Assembly: GCA_000697055.1 (NCBI GenBank)
Contig: JNDT01002292.1
Location: forward strand, 1 to 44,969
DNA: 44,969 nt
Source: Saksenaea vasiformis B4078
Lineage: Eukaryota > Mucoromycota > Mucoromycetes > Mucorales > Saksenaeaceae
Direction of reading: 5' to 3'
Both the position numbers and the translations under genes were made by a program. Positions 20,284 through 33,061 of this stretch are shown here, one piece after another. The notes below the pieces were generated by a model, which was not told where the DNA came from, did no database searches, and was given only the letters and a program-made list of their open reading frames with translations. The first letter of the stretch is position 1; each line of letters opens with the position of its first letter.

Positions 20284-22082
20284 ATGTCTTCCCAAGTGAA
20301 TCTTCGGGAAGGAATGAGATTCTCGCAGGATCCTTATCTTGTCGATATTCTCGAACGTCGTCGAGAAGTCCTGGAAAAGGTTTTCTCTCTCTCTCTCGAC
20401 TGCCCCCAACAAGAAATTCTCATCCTATTTTCTCCATAGATTGATAATGCAAACTTTGGCTGGTTCCATATACGTGCTTGCATCGTCTCCGGTATTGGCT
20501 TCTTCACCGACGCCTACGATATTTTCGCCATCAACCTTGTTTCCACAATGATCGGCTTTGTGTACTGGCGTGAGTCAGGGGGCCAAACCCCACATGCCAT
20601 TGAAACAACCGTCAAAATTTCATGTTCCATCGGTACCATGATTGGCCAACTACTCTTTGGTTGGCTGGCCGACCGTTTAGGAAGAAAACGCATGTATGGC
20701 ATTGAACTGATCATTATCATCATCGGCACCATCGGTCAATCCTTTGCAGGAAATGGCCCCGCCGTCTCCTTCTGGGCCATCATCACCTTTTGGCGTATCG
20801 TACTAGGCATAGGCATCGGTGGCGACTATCCCCTCTCCTCTGTCATCACCTCTGAATTCGCCACAACCAAACGACGAGGCGCCATGATGGCCGCCGTCTT
20901 CGCCATGCAGGGCATTGGTCAACTGGCCGCCAGCTTGGTCGGACTCATCACAACTGTAGCCTATCGTGACGCCATTCGCGCTGACCCCGCTCAACTCGAC
21001 TATGTCTGGCGTATCGTCATCGGCATTGGCGCCGTACCCGCCATCTTCGCGCTGTACTACCGCCTCGTCCTACCAGAAACACCACGTTTCACCATGGATG
21101 TCGAACAGAAATTAGAAAAAGGTATCTCGGATGCAAAGGCCTTTATCGATCACGGCGCCTCCGCTGGCGACTACTCCGACAACATGGCCATTGCCCGTGT
21201 CAATGCCTCTCCCCGTTCATCTTGGTCAGACTTTCGCATTCATTTTGGCCAATGGAAAAACTTCAAAGTCCTGTTTGGTTGTGCCTATTCCTGGTTCGCA
21301 CTGGATGTGGCCTGGTACGGTCTTGGTCTGAACAACTCCATTATCCTTCAAAAAATAGGCTTCGCTGGTGGCTCCGATCCTTACGAGTAAAGTATAATAA
21401 CCAACCAAAAAAAAAAAAGGACTGAACCATACTGTCTAGATCAGTGTTTCGTGTTTGCATCGGAAACATTATTATCAACCTCCTCGGTTCGATACCAGGT
21501 TACTGGATTTCCGTCTTCACCATCGACAGACTCGGTCGAAAATTTATCCAAATCATGGGTTTCATCGTGCTGACCATTTTCTTTATCATCCTCGGTTTCG
21601 CTTACGATCCCATTGTAAACCACTCGTCCGTCTTATTTATTGTTCTCTACACGTTAATGCAAGTCTTCTTTAATTTTGTACGTAATCACGCATCAGCAAC
21701 CGGCAACATCACTCCTAACCAAAAAAAAAAAAAAAAAACATAGGGTCCCAATACAACAACTTTTATCGTTCCTGGAGAATGCTTCCCCACAAGGTACCGC
21801 TCTACCGCACACGGTATCTCGGCTGCTTCGGGTAAATTAGGCTCGATCGTTGCCCAGGTCGGATTTGGTCTCCTGAAAGACGTTGGAGGCTATAATTCAT
21901 GGATCAACCATTTACTGCAAATCTTTGCTGCTTTTATGATGAGTGGCATCTTCTCCTCCTTCCTAATTCCGGAGACAAAAGGTAAAACCTTAGAAGAACT
22001 GAGCGGCGAAGACACATTCCCCACAACCAACGATACACAGGACGTGCCAATGGAAGAGTTTTATCAAAAAGGCACCTATTAA
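20284..22082 (+). CDS. Phosphate:H+ symporter, Pho84/PHT1 family
   Basis: Four exons: 20284-20379, 20440-21386, 21440-21677 and 21744-22082; 539 residues. It is a 12-helix major facilitator in the plasma membrane. Seen are the MFS loop motif (GWLADRLGRKRMYG), the PHT signature (GIGIGGDYPLSSVITSEFA), PETPRF before the central loop, and WFALDVAWYG, where W317, D321 and Y325 match the W-x3-D-x3-Y phosphate-binding set known from the fungal PiPT structure. In the second half are DRLGRKFIQ, PGECFPTRYRSTAHG and PETKGKTLEEL. It takes up inorganic phosphate with protons. Pho84 orthologues are induced on phosphate starvation; no Pho4-type site was identified here. It is intact. Which of several paralogues it represents cannot be told. 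Confidence 0.95.
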
Positions 22083-22592
22083 CGATACATCTTTTAATTT
22101 ACTTAATGCTAACTAGTACAATATATATAACATTTACCCGACTAAAACTCCCCATGTGCAACCCAGCTAATCTTTTTGTTCTTTAACACAGCATCATTGA
22201 CTCAGCTAATGCAGGTACAAAAGGTATCGACAGGTTCGTTCCGTTTTATGCATACTACCTGCATAGCGAACTAGGCAATTGCCCCTCCCACATTTTTCCT
22301 AACCTACACACTTGGGACTGAGTACTACCCTGCATATTCACACCAATGTTCCGTTTTTCGCAAGGATGTGGCCAAGTTGCGGTGACAGTGGTACCGTTTT
22401 TTCTGCCAATGGCTATCGCCCGTTTTATAGCCTGTATCCCGTCATCGGAACGAGTGGATGGTTGGCATGGCTTACGAAGCATATCATTGTTGCAGGTGAA
22501 AACAACGATAATAAAGAGCTACATTTCATACCCAAAAAAAAAAAAAATTAAGTCTACGTATTCCGCATAGAAAGAGGATCGGGCCTGCAGCT
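22083..22592. other. Intergenic, permease to GCP3
   Basis: About 510 bases, 3' end of the permease gene and promoter of GCP3. Open frames of 74-79 codons on both strands show no domain. An N-terminal GCP3 exon could hide here, but I cannot align one. Confidence 0.45.
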
Positions 22593-25500
22593 ATGCAACC
22601 AGCCCAAGTTTCCCAGTCGCGCATTGGCTCGTTGCTTCGGGTTGCCTCCCAAAACCGGTTCCCCCGTCACAACCAGCACCTTGATCCTGCTGTCATGAAA
22701 ACCTCTGAATTGGTCCAGCTAAAAGGCCTCAGGCCATCGGTCCATACCCGCATCGAAGATCTGCAAGACATCTCTCCTCAGTTACAACCTGTTACAGCAC
22801 GCCCATTGGACATGTCACAAGATCCATTGCGGAATACACGACGAAAACTAGCACGCGAAAGAGAAGATTCTCCCATGCGGAAATATACAGCGACCAACGA
22901 CGCATCCTTACCCCCGTCCATTCAACTCGCACGTGCACGAGAACAGCTACGAATGAACACTACAACCGAAGCATTGGGTACAACACAATCATAATACATA
23001 AAGTGCACAAAGTGTAACGCAACTCTTTGTTGTTGTGCAGATGTCGTGCCCGAATCCGCCCTTTTACGCGACCTTATTTTTATCTTCCAAGGCATCGATG
23101 GACAATACATTCGATTTGATCCTACCACAAAGACCTATCGTGTGGAAAGCAAAGTAAAAAAAAAAAAAAATTCCGTAGCAACAGCTACTAACAAAAAGCC
23201 GTGTTAAGGCATTTATATCCGATTCAACCAAGGACATGGTCTACCGTCTGACCGAATTGGGGTGGCAGTACAAAAAAGTACACTCGTTTGTCAAGAGCAA
23301 ATTCGACAACCCAAAGATAGGTCTTGTTGGACAGGTAAGGGAACCAGCCTTTTCGTCCTGTCGTGTGTGTTCGTATGTGTGTGTGTGTGTGTGTCTCACT
23401 CATACCCTGCGCCAGTCGTTTTGTTCAACCCTACAACAAGAGCTGACGGATTACTATAAACTGATCGCCAATCTGGAAGCACAAATTGAAAAACAAACCA
23501 TACAATCGAGTGACACGGATCAATTGACCTTACCGAATGAACGTACACTCACGCTCAAACGCCTGTTTGTGTGGACCCAGGAGAGTTTTCAGCGACTGAA
23601 ACTGATGGGCGTGTTGGTGGATGTTTGTCAAGGTAAAAACAACTGAGTAAGTCATACGCTTTCATCTTGCTGATAGCGCTTGTCTAGAGCAAAAGGGGGG
23701 CATGATTGTATCCACCATGCATAATTATAGCAATCATGGGGATCCATTTATCCATCGTTACATAAAGGAAATGCTTCAAGAAGTATGGCGAACGTCTATA
23801 TCGCTTGGATGTTGTATGCTGATAAGATTTGGATAGGTATCAAAACCATTTTATGAAATGCTGCAACGGTGGATTTACGAAGGTGAGTTGGATGATCCTT
23901 ATGAGGAATTCTTTGTGGCCTGCGACCCCACTGTACCGGAAGAAGAATTATGGCAGAATAAGTACTCCATACGAGAAGATATGCTTCCCGCCTTTATTTC
24001 AAGAGATCTGGCACAAAAGGTGAGGGCATAGGATATATATATATATATAACCCCATGAGACTGACCTACCCGTGTACTAGATTTTCTCCATTGGAAAATC
24101 GCTCAATTTTATTCGCTACAGTTGCCATGACGATACACTTGTCGAAAAATACTATGGTCCTACCACAACCCATCCGAGTAAGTTATGGTTCTTCGTAATC
24201 CAAGACAGTTGGCTAAAGATGGCTTCAAGTAACACACACGTTAAAATACGGTGATATTGAGGCCGTGGAGCGATCCATCGATACGACGTACCTAGAGACT
24301 AGCAAACGCCTGCTGGATCTTTTGAAGCGAAAATACAAATTGATGGAGCATCTCCGTGCGCTGAAACGCTACCTGCTTCTAGGACAGGGTGATTTTATCC
24401 AGTATCTTATGGACACGCTGAGGTAAACTACAGGGTCAAAGACAAAGAAAAAAAAACAACAACAACTGTGCTTAGTCCTTGATGTCGGTTAGTGCCGGAT
24501 TAAACAAGCCAGCCAATACGCTCTTTCGACATAATCTCACAGGTGTACTTGAAACTGCGATACGAGCATCCAATGCTCAGTACGACGATCCCGAAATTCT
24601 AGCCAGACTGGATGTTCGCCTGTTAGAAGTAAGACCCTCCGTTTTTCATCCGTCTTTTTTTTTCTTTTAACGATGTGCAAGAAAGATTTCTCCCGAAGAT
24701 CTGGGATGGGATGTCTTTACCTTGGACTATCATGTGGATTCGCCCATCAACACTGTATTTAGTCCGCAAGCCATGAACCAGTACCTACGCATGTTTAATT
24801 TTCTGTGGCGGTTAAAACGGGTCGAATACACATTATCAGCCTCATGGCGTCGGTGGGGAACAGCTAGCCGAAAATTTGCAGGATTTCAAGGTAAGGGTAA
24901 AAAAAAAAAAACGAAAAGGGGAGGGGGACGCGAGCGAATCAATCTGTTCACTGACCGAGAACACGAGCAGAAATTTCGCAGGATTTGCATCAGGCACAGC
25001 TTGTCATTGGCCGCATGGTGCACTTTATCTATCAATTACAGCATTACTATCTATTCGAGGTTTTAGAGTGTTCATGGGAAAAATTAGCAACGCAGATCGA
25101 GAACAAGAGCATCGATTTGGATTCGATTATCGAAGCACATTTACAATATCTTGGAGAAATCACACATAAAGGCTTCCTGAGCGGCGAAAAGAACCAAGCC
25201 TTGGCAAGACGACTCAATACACTTTTTGATACCATTTTGTCTTACAAAACCGTCTTGGTAAGAGCGAGAAAGGGAAAAAAAAAGGAATGATTGTCTAGAG
25301 GCATTGACTGGGCTATGGTAGGATCATCTTTACACCTTTGCCGAAACGGAGATGGGACGCAGAGATAATACCAAGTCAGAACTTCTATCTGTGCAGGATA
25401 TGGATAAACTGCAACGCATCCGATCACGGCGATCAGACATTGAAAACAAATTTAAAGTAAGATAACACCCTTTGATGGAGAAGGATACTCATACAATGGA

Positions 25501-25625
25501 ATATATAGACACAAGTACTTGAATTCTTGGAGGTGTTGGCATCATTCCACGACGAAGATCTTCGATCATTGTCAACACGACTGGATTATAATGATTATTA
25601 CACAACCACCGCAGTATCTGAATAA
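22593..25625 (+). CDS. Gamma-tubulin complex component 3 (GCP3/Spc98)
   Basis: Thirteen exons: 22593-22977, 23041-23153, 23209-23334, 23416-23632, 23688-23782, 23837-24019, 24081-24177, 24230-24422, 24493-24628, 24686-24890, 24971-25257, 25322-25456 and 25509-25625; phases agree, 762 residues. Conserved blocks match animal GCP3 in order: [167 protein letters not shown]. It pairs with GCP2 to carry gamma-tubulin and nucleate microtubules at the spindle pole body. The animal protein has about 230 residues before the first block, this model about 130, so the far N-terminus may be incomplete. The gene is convergent with CDC24. Confidence 0.93.
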
Positions 25626-26058
25626 CAAGAATAATAATAATAATAAAGTAGTGTTATGGATAAAGAGTAAATGGTCAACTTTGGCCACTTTCCAAAATGT
25701 GTGGTGACGAAAACCGACGTGTTGTCATCATACATTTCCTATTCGAATTGAATAGTAGTATTTACGCAAAGAGTTCCTTGCTCTTTCACTGAATAAAAAA
25801 CATCGTCATCGAATCTCCCGTACTCCACAGTTCGATTGAACAACACCACCGCTTAAGCGATACTACTCCATGAAGAGCCAACCCGGTATGTTTGATCAGA
25901 GTAAATGCTTCCTTATTATTTGCTGCTTATCGACCCGGGTGTCGCACTGTCGAAGGGATCACATAGGCCATTTTTTTTTGCATGAATTTAGGGCTCTTCT
26001 GCAGCATGCTGATGCATTAATGAATCGGTCCTATTTCTATAGGGGGTTCAAGTCGATC

Positions 26059-26135
<77 letters not shown>

Positions 26136-26185
26136 TAGTACTGGTAATAAGAGTTGAAGATGCATTTATTACAAAAAAAAAAGGT
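25626..26185. other. Intergenic between convergent GCP3 and CDC24
   Basis: About 560 bases of 3' flanking sequence, dominated by a long (CT)n array. AATAAA on the minus strand (about 26165-26170) is a plausible CDC24 poly(A) signal. Confidence 0.6.
26062..26128. repeat. (CT)n microsatellite, about 33 units
   Basis: Uninterrupted CT dinucleotides for about 66 bases, the longest simple repeat in the window. It lies between two convergent 3' ends. Confidence 0.95.
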
Positions 26186-28637
26186 TCAGCATGTAACGTA
26201 AAACGTCACATTATTGTTTGTTTGGTTTTCCCATCCTATCCTCAGGTCTTCGTCGCAGGTGATGGTAACAAGGTCACCATCCTCATCCTCATACTTGAGA
26301 CTTAGGCGGGCGTTGCTGTCACCGTCATGTAATGGAATGCATCCTCTGATTTTGTGCAGCAGGTCATAGTAATCGATCGTGTCTGGCACGTTGATCTGGA
26401 AAAGTCTGCTCCGATAATGCAGTGTCACCCAGATGTCCTGCTGGTACGGTTCTGGCTTGGGTTTATATACTGTACGGGAATTGATGGCCGGCGCCCGCCC
26501 ATAAAGGGTGTCCAGTGAGGGCGGATGTACATCTGTACTGCTCCAGGAGCGCGCTCGACTGGTATAAGTATCGCCTTCGGAATGAACGGATATATTTTCA
26601 CTCGAGACAGCTCGTTTGATGCTATTGTTTATAGTGTTGTTGTTATTATGGCTACACAGCATGGCTGCGGCGATCTCTTCCTCGTCTGACCGCAGATATT
26701 GGTCGGAGTTGCTTGAAAGAGTGGATGCGGAAGAAGAGGATGGGAAGCGAGAGGAGGTTGGTGAAAAAGGAAGGAGTAAGGGCATGTCATCGTCTTTTGT
26801 CTCGGTGCATGGCGATTGTGTATGAATGTACTGTTCTTCGGATGCATTCCGTGCCGGTCGGGTGTCCCGTTTGTGCGACGAGCGTTTTGAAAGTTCCACC
26901 AGCCGGTTTAGGGACTCTTCCCATTGCTCCTGCTGTTCACTGTTGCGGCATTTTAATGTAAAAGACTGCAGATTAAACGACTGCAGAATAGAGGAGGCTG
27001 CGTTGACTTTTTGGGACCAGAACACGCGAAGCGACCACGGACCTCCGATCGCACTGTCTAAAAGGAAAAGAAAGAATGGATGGATGAATGGATTTAATTT
27101 TCTGCCACCCCAGGTTGCCACGTTTTACTTTTCCTTTTTTTTTTTATACCTTCTGAGCCGGAGCTCTTGTTGATTTGTACAATTCTTGAGGTCAAGATGA
27201 TTCCGCGTACGGAAAGATCTCCTTCCTCGTTCTTTCTTTTTACTGGCTTGCTTCCGTCTTTTTTCCGTTCTTTACAGATCAGCATACTTTTTTCGAACAG
27301 AAAAACGAGCATTTCCTTCTCAGTATCTGCCCTTGAAATGACAAATTTGTCAATGAGGAGTAATGGTCCAAATGTCTCGAAGGAGAGACCCTTTGGGTCT
27401 TTGATACGGACAGTGAGATCCTTGACAATTTGTTTGTTTTCCTGGAGACGTTGGGCTTCATTGACTTTGCTTGCTACGCGTTGGATAGCACGGAGGCCAT
27501 CTTCTGTTTCCTGATAGTATTCCCAGTCGGTGGGTGTGCTTTTGATAAGCTGCTGCATAAGCAGTGGGTATTTACAAACACGCTGGACCGGCTTGATCAG
27601 CATGGAAGGCAATTCGCCCGGAAGAATGATATGCGACAGTTCTTGTAGCCACGACACATATTGAAAAACAAGATCCTGTGCACGTTGAATATTGGCACAA
27701 AAAGGTTCATACACGGAAAAGGCACGTTCGTATTCTACAAAAAGACTGCCGATACGTTGTTGTTGAGGTGGTCGTTCTGCATAACTTTCGAGACGGATGA
27801 GGAATCGAAGCTGAAAATCTATCAAGGAGTTGAGGTTGCCAAAGATGCGGTGTGATGTATCGAGGGACAAGAGTTGCTGGCGTTGCAGTTCTCGCATATA
27901 ACACTATGGGAAAGAAAAAGTTAATAATAATTAAGGTTTTTCTACCAGCAGTAAGGGTTCAGACTTTTTTTTTTTTTACCTGAAGTGTCTGAAGATGCTG
28001 TACGTATTTACGTTCGGTCTCCAGGAGCTCGAAAACAACTTTATCCCGTGTGTCTTTTGGCGGGGCTGGAGTGGGAGGTTGTGAAAAGGGGCCGCTGTTG
28101 GTTGTAATGATGCCCTCTTCTTCCAAGCGATCGAGGAGACGATTCACTGTATGGACGACCTTTGAAGAGAGAAGAAAGCATTAGAAGCCCATCGATTGGA
28201 GAAGTTGAAGAAGAACGACAGTTAGGAAGAACCATCTGTGTATATATAATCGTTACCTTGACGAAGCCGCTTGTGTCTTCTTGGTAGAGATCGGTGATGG
28301 TAAATAAGTCATCTTCGGTATAGTGAAGGTGATGTCCACAAGCCAGCAGAAAATCATACACATACACCTTTCGATTGTTTGCTGAGACAATAGAAAATTT
28401 TCGGTCCAGCTTGATTGCTGCAGCAGGTCGTAAGACGTTGAACAACACACAAAGGCTCGAGCCTTGTCTGCAGACATGCTGGAGCTGGTCGAGAGGATCT
28501 TCTGACGATGTGTTCAAATAACGGTCGAAGCCCGGCACGGCTTGCATACGGTCGAGCACAGAGCGGCACGAGTGATAGAATGAGACCGTATGCGACGTCT
28601 GTTTGAAATCGACGGAGGCGGATTTCTGGTGTGCCAT
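26186..28637 (-). CDS. CDC24: Cdc24, guanine nucleotide exchange factor for Cdc42
   Basis: Four coding exons on the minus strand: 28637-28257, 28159-27980, 27903-27150 and 27057-26186; 728 residues, phases consistent. Order of domains: calponin-homology-like region (about 20-125; VPGFDRYL, SLCVLFNVLRP), DH domain (about 165-345; VVFELLETERKYVQHLQTLQ and LIKPVQRVCKYPLLM at about 289-303), PH domain (about 355-480), Ser-rich linker, and a C-terminal PB1 domain (about 640-728) with an acidic OPCA motif (YEDEDGDLVTITCDEDL). Cdc24 loads GTP on Cdc42 to set the polarity axis; its PB1 domain binds the scaffold Bem1. The ATG at 28637 follows an acceptor at 28650; a 5' UTR intron from a donor at 28775 is likely, because no in-frame ATG lies upstream. 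Confidence 0.93.
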
Positions 28638-29896
28638 GCCCACACAACGCTGCAAAGTAATAATAATAATAAAAAAAAAGAGAAGGAGGAGGAGGAGGAG
28701 GAGGAAGAGGAGTAGAGGAGAGAGGAAAGAGAGAAAGTGTATGTGCACGACAAGCCAAGACGAAACACTGCTTACGATGTCGCCCAAACAGGGACAAACC
28801 AAGATAAAAAGGAGTTTTAGGAGGCAGATACGTACTCAGAAGGTGTAACGCTTAAGAAAAAAAAACCTAGGGGTTCATGGATCTTTTTTTTTTTTGCAGC
28901 AGCAGCAGCACTTCAAGTCATGACTGGCTTTACATATATATATTTATATATATACATATACATATATATTACCTGTTTCGTGGACAAGCATCATTTGGGA
29001 CCGGAACATCCGGTGGCAATCCTCCCGCAACGTGTCATATGGCGACAGACGGTAAACGAAATGTTCAACAGATAGATAGACATCATTTATCTGTATCAGC
29101 TCCATCACTGACCAACCCCTGAACAGTAACAGGCACTTGTTGCTATAGATGCATAAGTTTATCTTACTCCGTGTACTACGATCTCATCGGCAATTTTTTC
29201 TTCCTTTCTTTCTTTCTTTCTTTCCGCTTTCTAGTACTCTTGCATTAACGTTTGCATTTACTTTTTGAAAATCATTTGATATCAGCCAAAAATGAGATGT
29301 ACTGTCGTGAAATGATGTAGAAATGGTGCAAATTGAAATACATGCTTAGTGAAAACGTGAGCTCCTGTATGGCGCAAAAATTCATTCCCAGTAGCGTCGA
29401 TAAAGTCATAGGAACAATAGAACTTTTAACGCCGCACCGAAAACACCCTGATCTGGACAATAAGAGATTGGATCTATATAATCCCATCATGTTTTGGCTA
29501 GCATCGAGGTAGCCAAACAAGATCATCTGCGCAGTTGTCGTCATATTTACTCTCTCTCTCTCACCCCACAGCTAATTGAACACTATCCTAAATAGACTTT
29601 AGAAATCGAATTTTCGGGTTGGTACAAAAACGTTTCTGCTTCCTGCCACGGAAAATATTCACTATTTCTCAGCGCAAAATCTTAGCTAGCTAAGGAAAAA
29701 GAAGAAAAAAAAAGGGTTTCTTCTACATAGCAGAGGTCGCTTATTTTATTTTTTTTAACTTTTTGCACCTTCCAAATGCGGGTCCTTTTTTTCTGCATTT
29801 CAGGTTCATGGTTGAACCTCCGTTTGTGAATCACCGTCACAAAGCAAGTCCTTGGAAAAAAAGGACGTGAACGAAGTATGTGCATCGTTGACGATC
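28638..29896. other. Divergent intergenic region, CDC24 and NOC3
   Basis: About 1.26 kb between two start codons. It includes a probable CDC24 leader intron (28775-28650), a (TA)n run near 28933-28970, a (CTTT)n run at 29208-29224 and T tracts. Small open frames at 29340-29513 (+) and 29272-29544 (-) overlap; neither shows a domain. Confidence 0.5.
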
Positions 29897-32851
29897 ATGC
29901 CTCCTAAGAAAGTAGTCAAAAAAGCGACATCTTCCAAGGCAAAGCCTGCCTCCAAGAAAGGAAGCAATGCCTCGAATGCTGCTTCGAAAAAGAAGAATGT
30001 AACTGGACAGAAAAAGAAAGACCCCAACGTAAGAAGACTTGATCGCGCCGTTTGATCGTTACGCAGGAACTAATCACCACCATGTAGAGCAAACATCGAG
30101 AATATGTACCCGTTCCTGAATCGGTCGACGAAGATAATATTGCCATTTCCGACGATGATCTCGAATTTTTTGCCGGCAATGAAGAGTTCCAAAACTTTTT
30201 ACAGTCCATGGATACAAAAGAACTGACAAGGTGTGTATAACTATTACTGCAATAGTTTGCGTTGTTAATTATTTTTCTATGGTAGAAATACGAAGAAGGC
30301 AAAGAAAACAGCCGTCAAGGCGGCACGCGCTCCAGCACCCGAACCTGAAGCTCTCTCGTCTTCCGAAGATGAGCTTGACTACGATTTTGAGGATCAGCTA
30401 TCCGACAACGACCTGGATGAAATGGCGATGTTGGAATCCAGTGACGAAGAAACTGCACAGACAGTGAAACAGAAGAAGATAGCCGAGAAAAAGAAGAAAC
30501 AGAACGAGTCCGATGAAGAAATGGATTACGAAAGGGCACCACGTAAGGTGGCTGCGGAATGGACAAACAAGGATTATCACACAAAGTTGCCGATCAAGTT
30601 ACCCGGCGGAAAACTGGCTCAAAAGGACGAAAAAGAAGAAGAGGAAGAAGAGGAACAAGAGTCACCTGTTGTGTCCGACGAAGAAGCAGAGATTAGCTCC
30701 GACGAGGAGGCAGCTGAGCCAGAAGAAGAAGAAGAAGAACAGGCACCTGTGACGAAGCTCTCGAAGAAGGAGTATATTGTGGCAAAAAAGGAAGAGCTTG
30801 CCCAGCTGGCCTCCGACATTCAAGAAGATCCTGAAGAAAACGTAAAACACACAGCAGTAGCACGTGAGAGAAGTGGACTTACGGAAAGATTGATAGGTGG
30901 ATCGATTGAAATCGTTGCGTAATCTGGCCAAGGACGATATTGCAACTGTCAGAAGGCTTGCGCTGTTGACGCAGTTGGCAGTTTACAAAGATATCATTCC
31001 AGGGTAATAAGAAAAAAACACATCACGCTTCCTATTTTTTTTTTTGACGTATGGCTTAACCTGTGTTATTTAAAGTTACCGTATCCGTCCTCTCACCGAA
31101 AAAGAAGAAAGCGTTCAGGTGTCAAAGGAAGTGAAGAAATTGCGAGAATTTGAGAAGACTTTGTTGCGCAACTACGAGATGTATCTGAAGGATTTGGATG
31201 GCATGTTGACAAGTAAGTAGAGCATACGATGTAACGTACATGTCACTTAATTTTTGTTCAATGAACAGAGAAGAAGACCGAGGAGGATCAGTCAACAGCT
31301 CTTGTTGCTGCTCGTTGTCTGTGTGAATTACTGACAACCAAAACACACTTTAACTTCCGTCTTAACATTATGGCGTCTGTTGTGGCACGGATGAGTGCAC
31401 AGAAATGGAATGAGGTAAAGCTTGATCCTATCTCCTTCTCCCTTCCCTCTAAACGCATCAATCCTTGTTAGATTGCGGATTTGTGCTGCAAGTCGATGAT
31501 TGTTGTTTTCGAGAACGACGAGTCGGGACGGGCGTCGCTCGATGCATTGAAGATGATTACACGCATGATCAAGTCGAAAGGCTATGCTGTTCATGAAAAC
31601 GTTGTCAACACCTTTTTGTATTTGCGTTTGAAGGATGAAATGGTTCCTGTAGCACATCAAACTCAAGAGACAGATGCAAAGGGCAAAAAGAGAAAGCGGG
31701 AAGATAAGCCTTTCTTGACAAAGAAGGCTCGCAAAGCTCTCAAGGAAACCAAGTTGATTGAGAAAGAGTTCCAGGAAGCAGAGGCCGTCGTGAGCAAAGA
31801 AGAGAAGGATAAAAATGTAAGAGCCCATCATCTTTTGTTGACCATGACTGACATGCCTTTTTGTTTATGTTTTTTTTTAGCATACAGAAACTTTGAAACT
31901 ATTGTTTGCCTTCTATTTCCGCATTTTAAAGAAGCAATCCACCTCACCTTTGTTACCTGCCGTCCTACAAGGTCTTGCCAGGTTTGCGCATCTTATCAAT
32001 GTGGATTTCTTCAACGATTTGTTGGATGCATTGAAAGAGGTGATGAGAAGCATACAAGATTCGGATGTCACGTCCAGAAAAAATACCAACACACGCAAGC
32101 GATTACTTTGTATTATCACTGCTTTCCAGTTGCTTTCCGGTCAAGGTAAAAGTGATCATTTGTTGCAATGAATATGGACGTATCTCATTTCGCTATGGCG
32201 TGTCTGTAGGCGAGGCAATCAACTATGATCTCAAAGAATTTTATCAAGAAATCTACACAACTTTATTCAAAGCAGCATTTCATACCAACTTGGAAGACAG
32301 AGTAGATGCACAGCACGACTCTGAGAGTGATCTATTGCTCAAGGGTTTGGAACTCATGTTCCTAAAGAAACGACAGGTAAGTGTTGCTAGCATCATGCAA
32401 CGTTGTCGTGCACATGCTGACTTTTTTGAGACAGATCCCGATTGATCGTATGGCAGCATTTGCTAAACGATTTACACTCACCGCATTACACATGCCTAAT
32501 AAAACCGTAACACAATGCCTGAACCTTGTTCAACGCCTTGTACAGGTAAGGAATAGGATAAAGTACAAAAGAAAACTTAGAAAGCTAACAACCGTGTGCA
32601 GAAGGACCATCGTCTCGATGCTCTTTTGCAGTCTGAGGACAGAGCTGCCAGTGGCATTTATCTCCCATTGCTAGAAGATCCTGAATTGTGCAACCCATTC
32701 GGTACCAATCTGTACGAGCTATTCCTCTACCAGGTAAGCCGGCCTTTTTTTTTTTTTGTGGGGTTGGCCATCTAAATTTGTGCAACAGAATCATTACGAC
32801 CCGAAAGTGAGAGCATTGGCGCAATCATTGCAACAACCATCATCAGCATAG
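29897..32851 (+). CDS. NOC3: Nucleolar complex protein 3 (Noc3)
   Basis: Twelve exons: 29897-30028, 30088-30230, 30286-30841, 30897-31003, 31076-31212, 31269-31414, 31472-31816, 31881-32145, 32210-32376, 32435-32545, 32602-32733 and 32789-32851; phases agree, 767 residues. A Lys/Ala-rich N-terminus is followed by acidic runs ([16 protein letters not shown]), then the Noc3 region ([25 protein letters not shown]) and the C-terminal CBF/Mak21-like region ([40 protein letters not shown]). Noc3 works with Noc2 in maturation and export of 60S pre-ribosomes, and in yeast has also been linked to replication licensing. The donor at 30842 (PEEN|GTAAAA) joins in phase to [14 protein letters not shown]; reading on instead meets a stop at 30920-30922. 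Confidence 0.93.
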
Positions 32852-33061
32852 ATAAAAAGAAAGAAAAAAGGAAGTATGTATTACTTAGAACCTGTCTTAC
32901 TACATTATATAAAATTGTTTGGCATTGATTTTACATTGGATTTGCTACAAGTCAGCTGGACGTCATTTTACTGTGTAACACGGCGACGTGTATAAAAAAA
33001 AGTCTACCTCCGTTCCAAATACCTTTTCTGTTCTTCCTTTTTTTTTTTATTATCTTATACC

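Noticed and set aside
19751..20444. Open frames of 150-160 codons upstream of the permease
   Set aside because: Extreme Phe/Leu/Ser composition from pyrimidine tracts; they run into the real permease exon in the wrong frame.
22255..22551. Frames on both strands considered as an N-terminal exon of GCP3
   Set aside because: No resemblance to the GCP3 N-terminal region and no donor/acceptor pair in phase with the exon at 22593.
28650..28802. Leu/Phe-rich N-terminal extension of CDC24 that looks like a membrane segment
   Set aside because: It has no ATG and contains a splice donor (GTAAGC), a pyrimidine tract and an acceptor, so it reads as a 5' UTR intron.
29340..29513. Plus-strand frame of 57 codons starting MLSENVSSCMAQK, with an overlapping minus-strand frame of 90 codons
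   Set aside because: The two overlap each other, neither has a domain or splice partner, and the region is the divergent promoter of CDC24 and NOC3.
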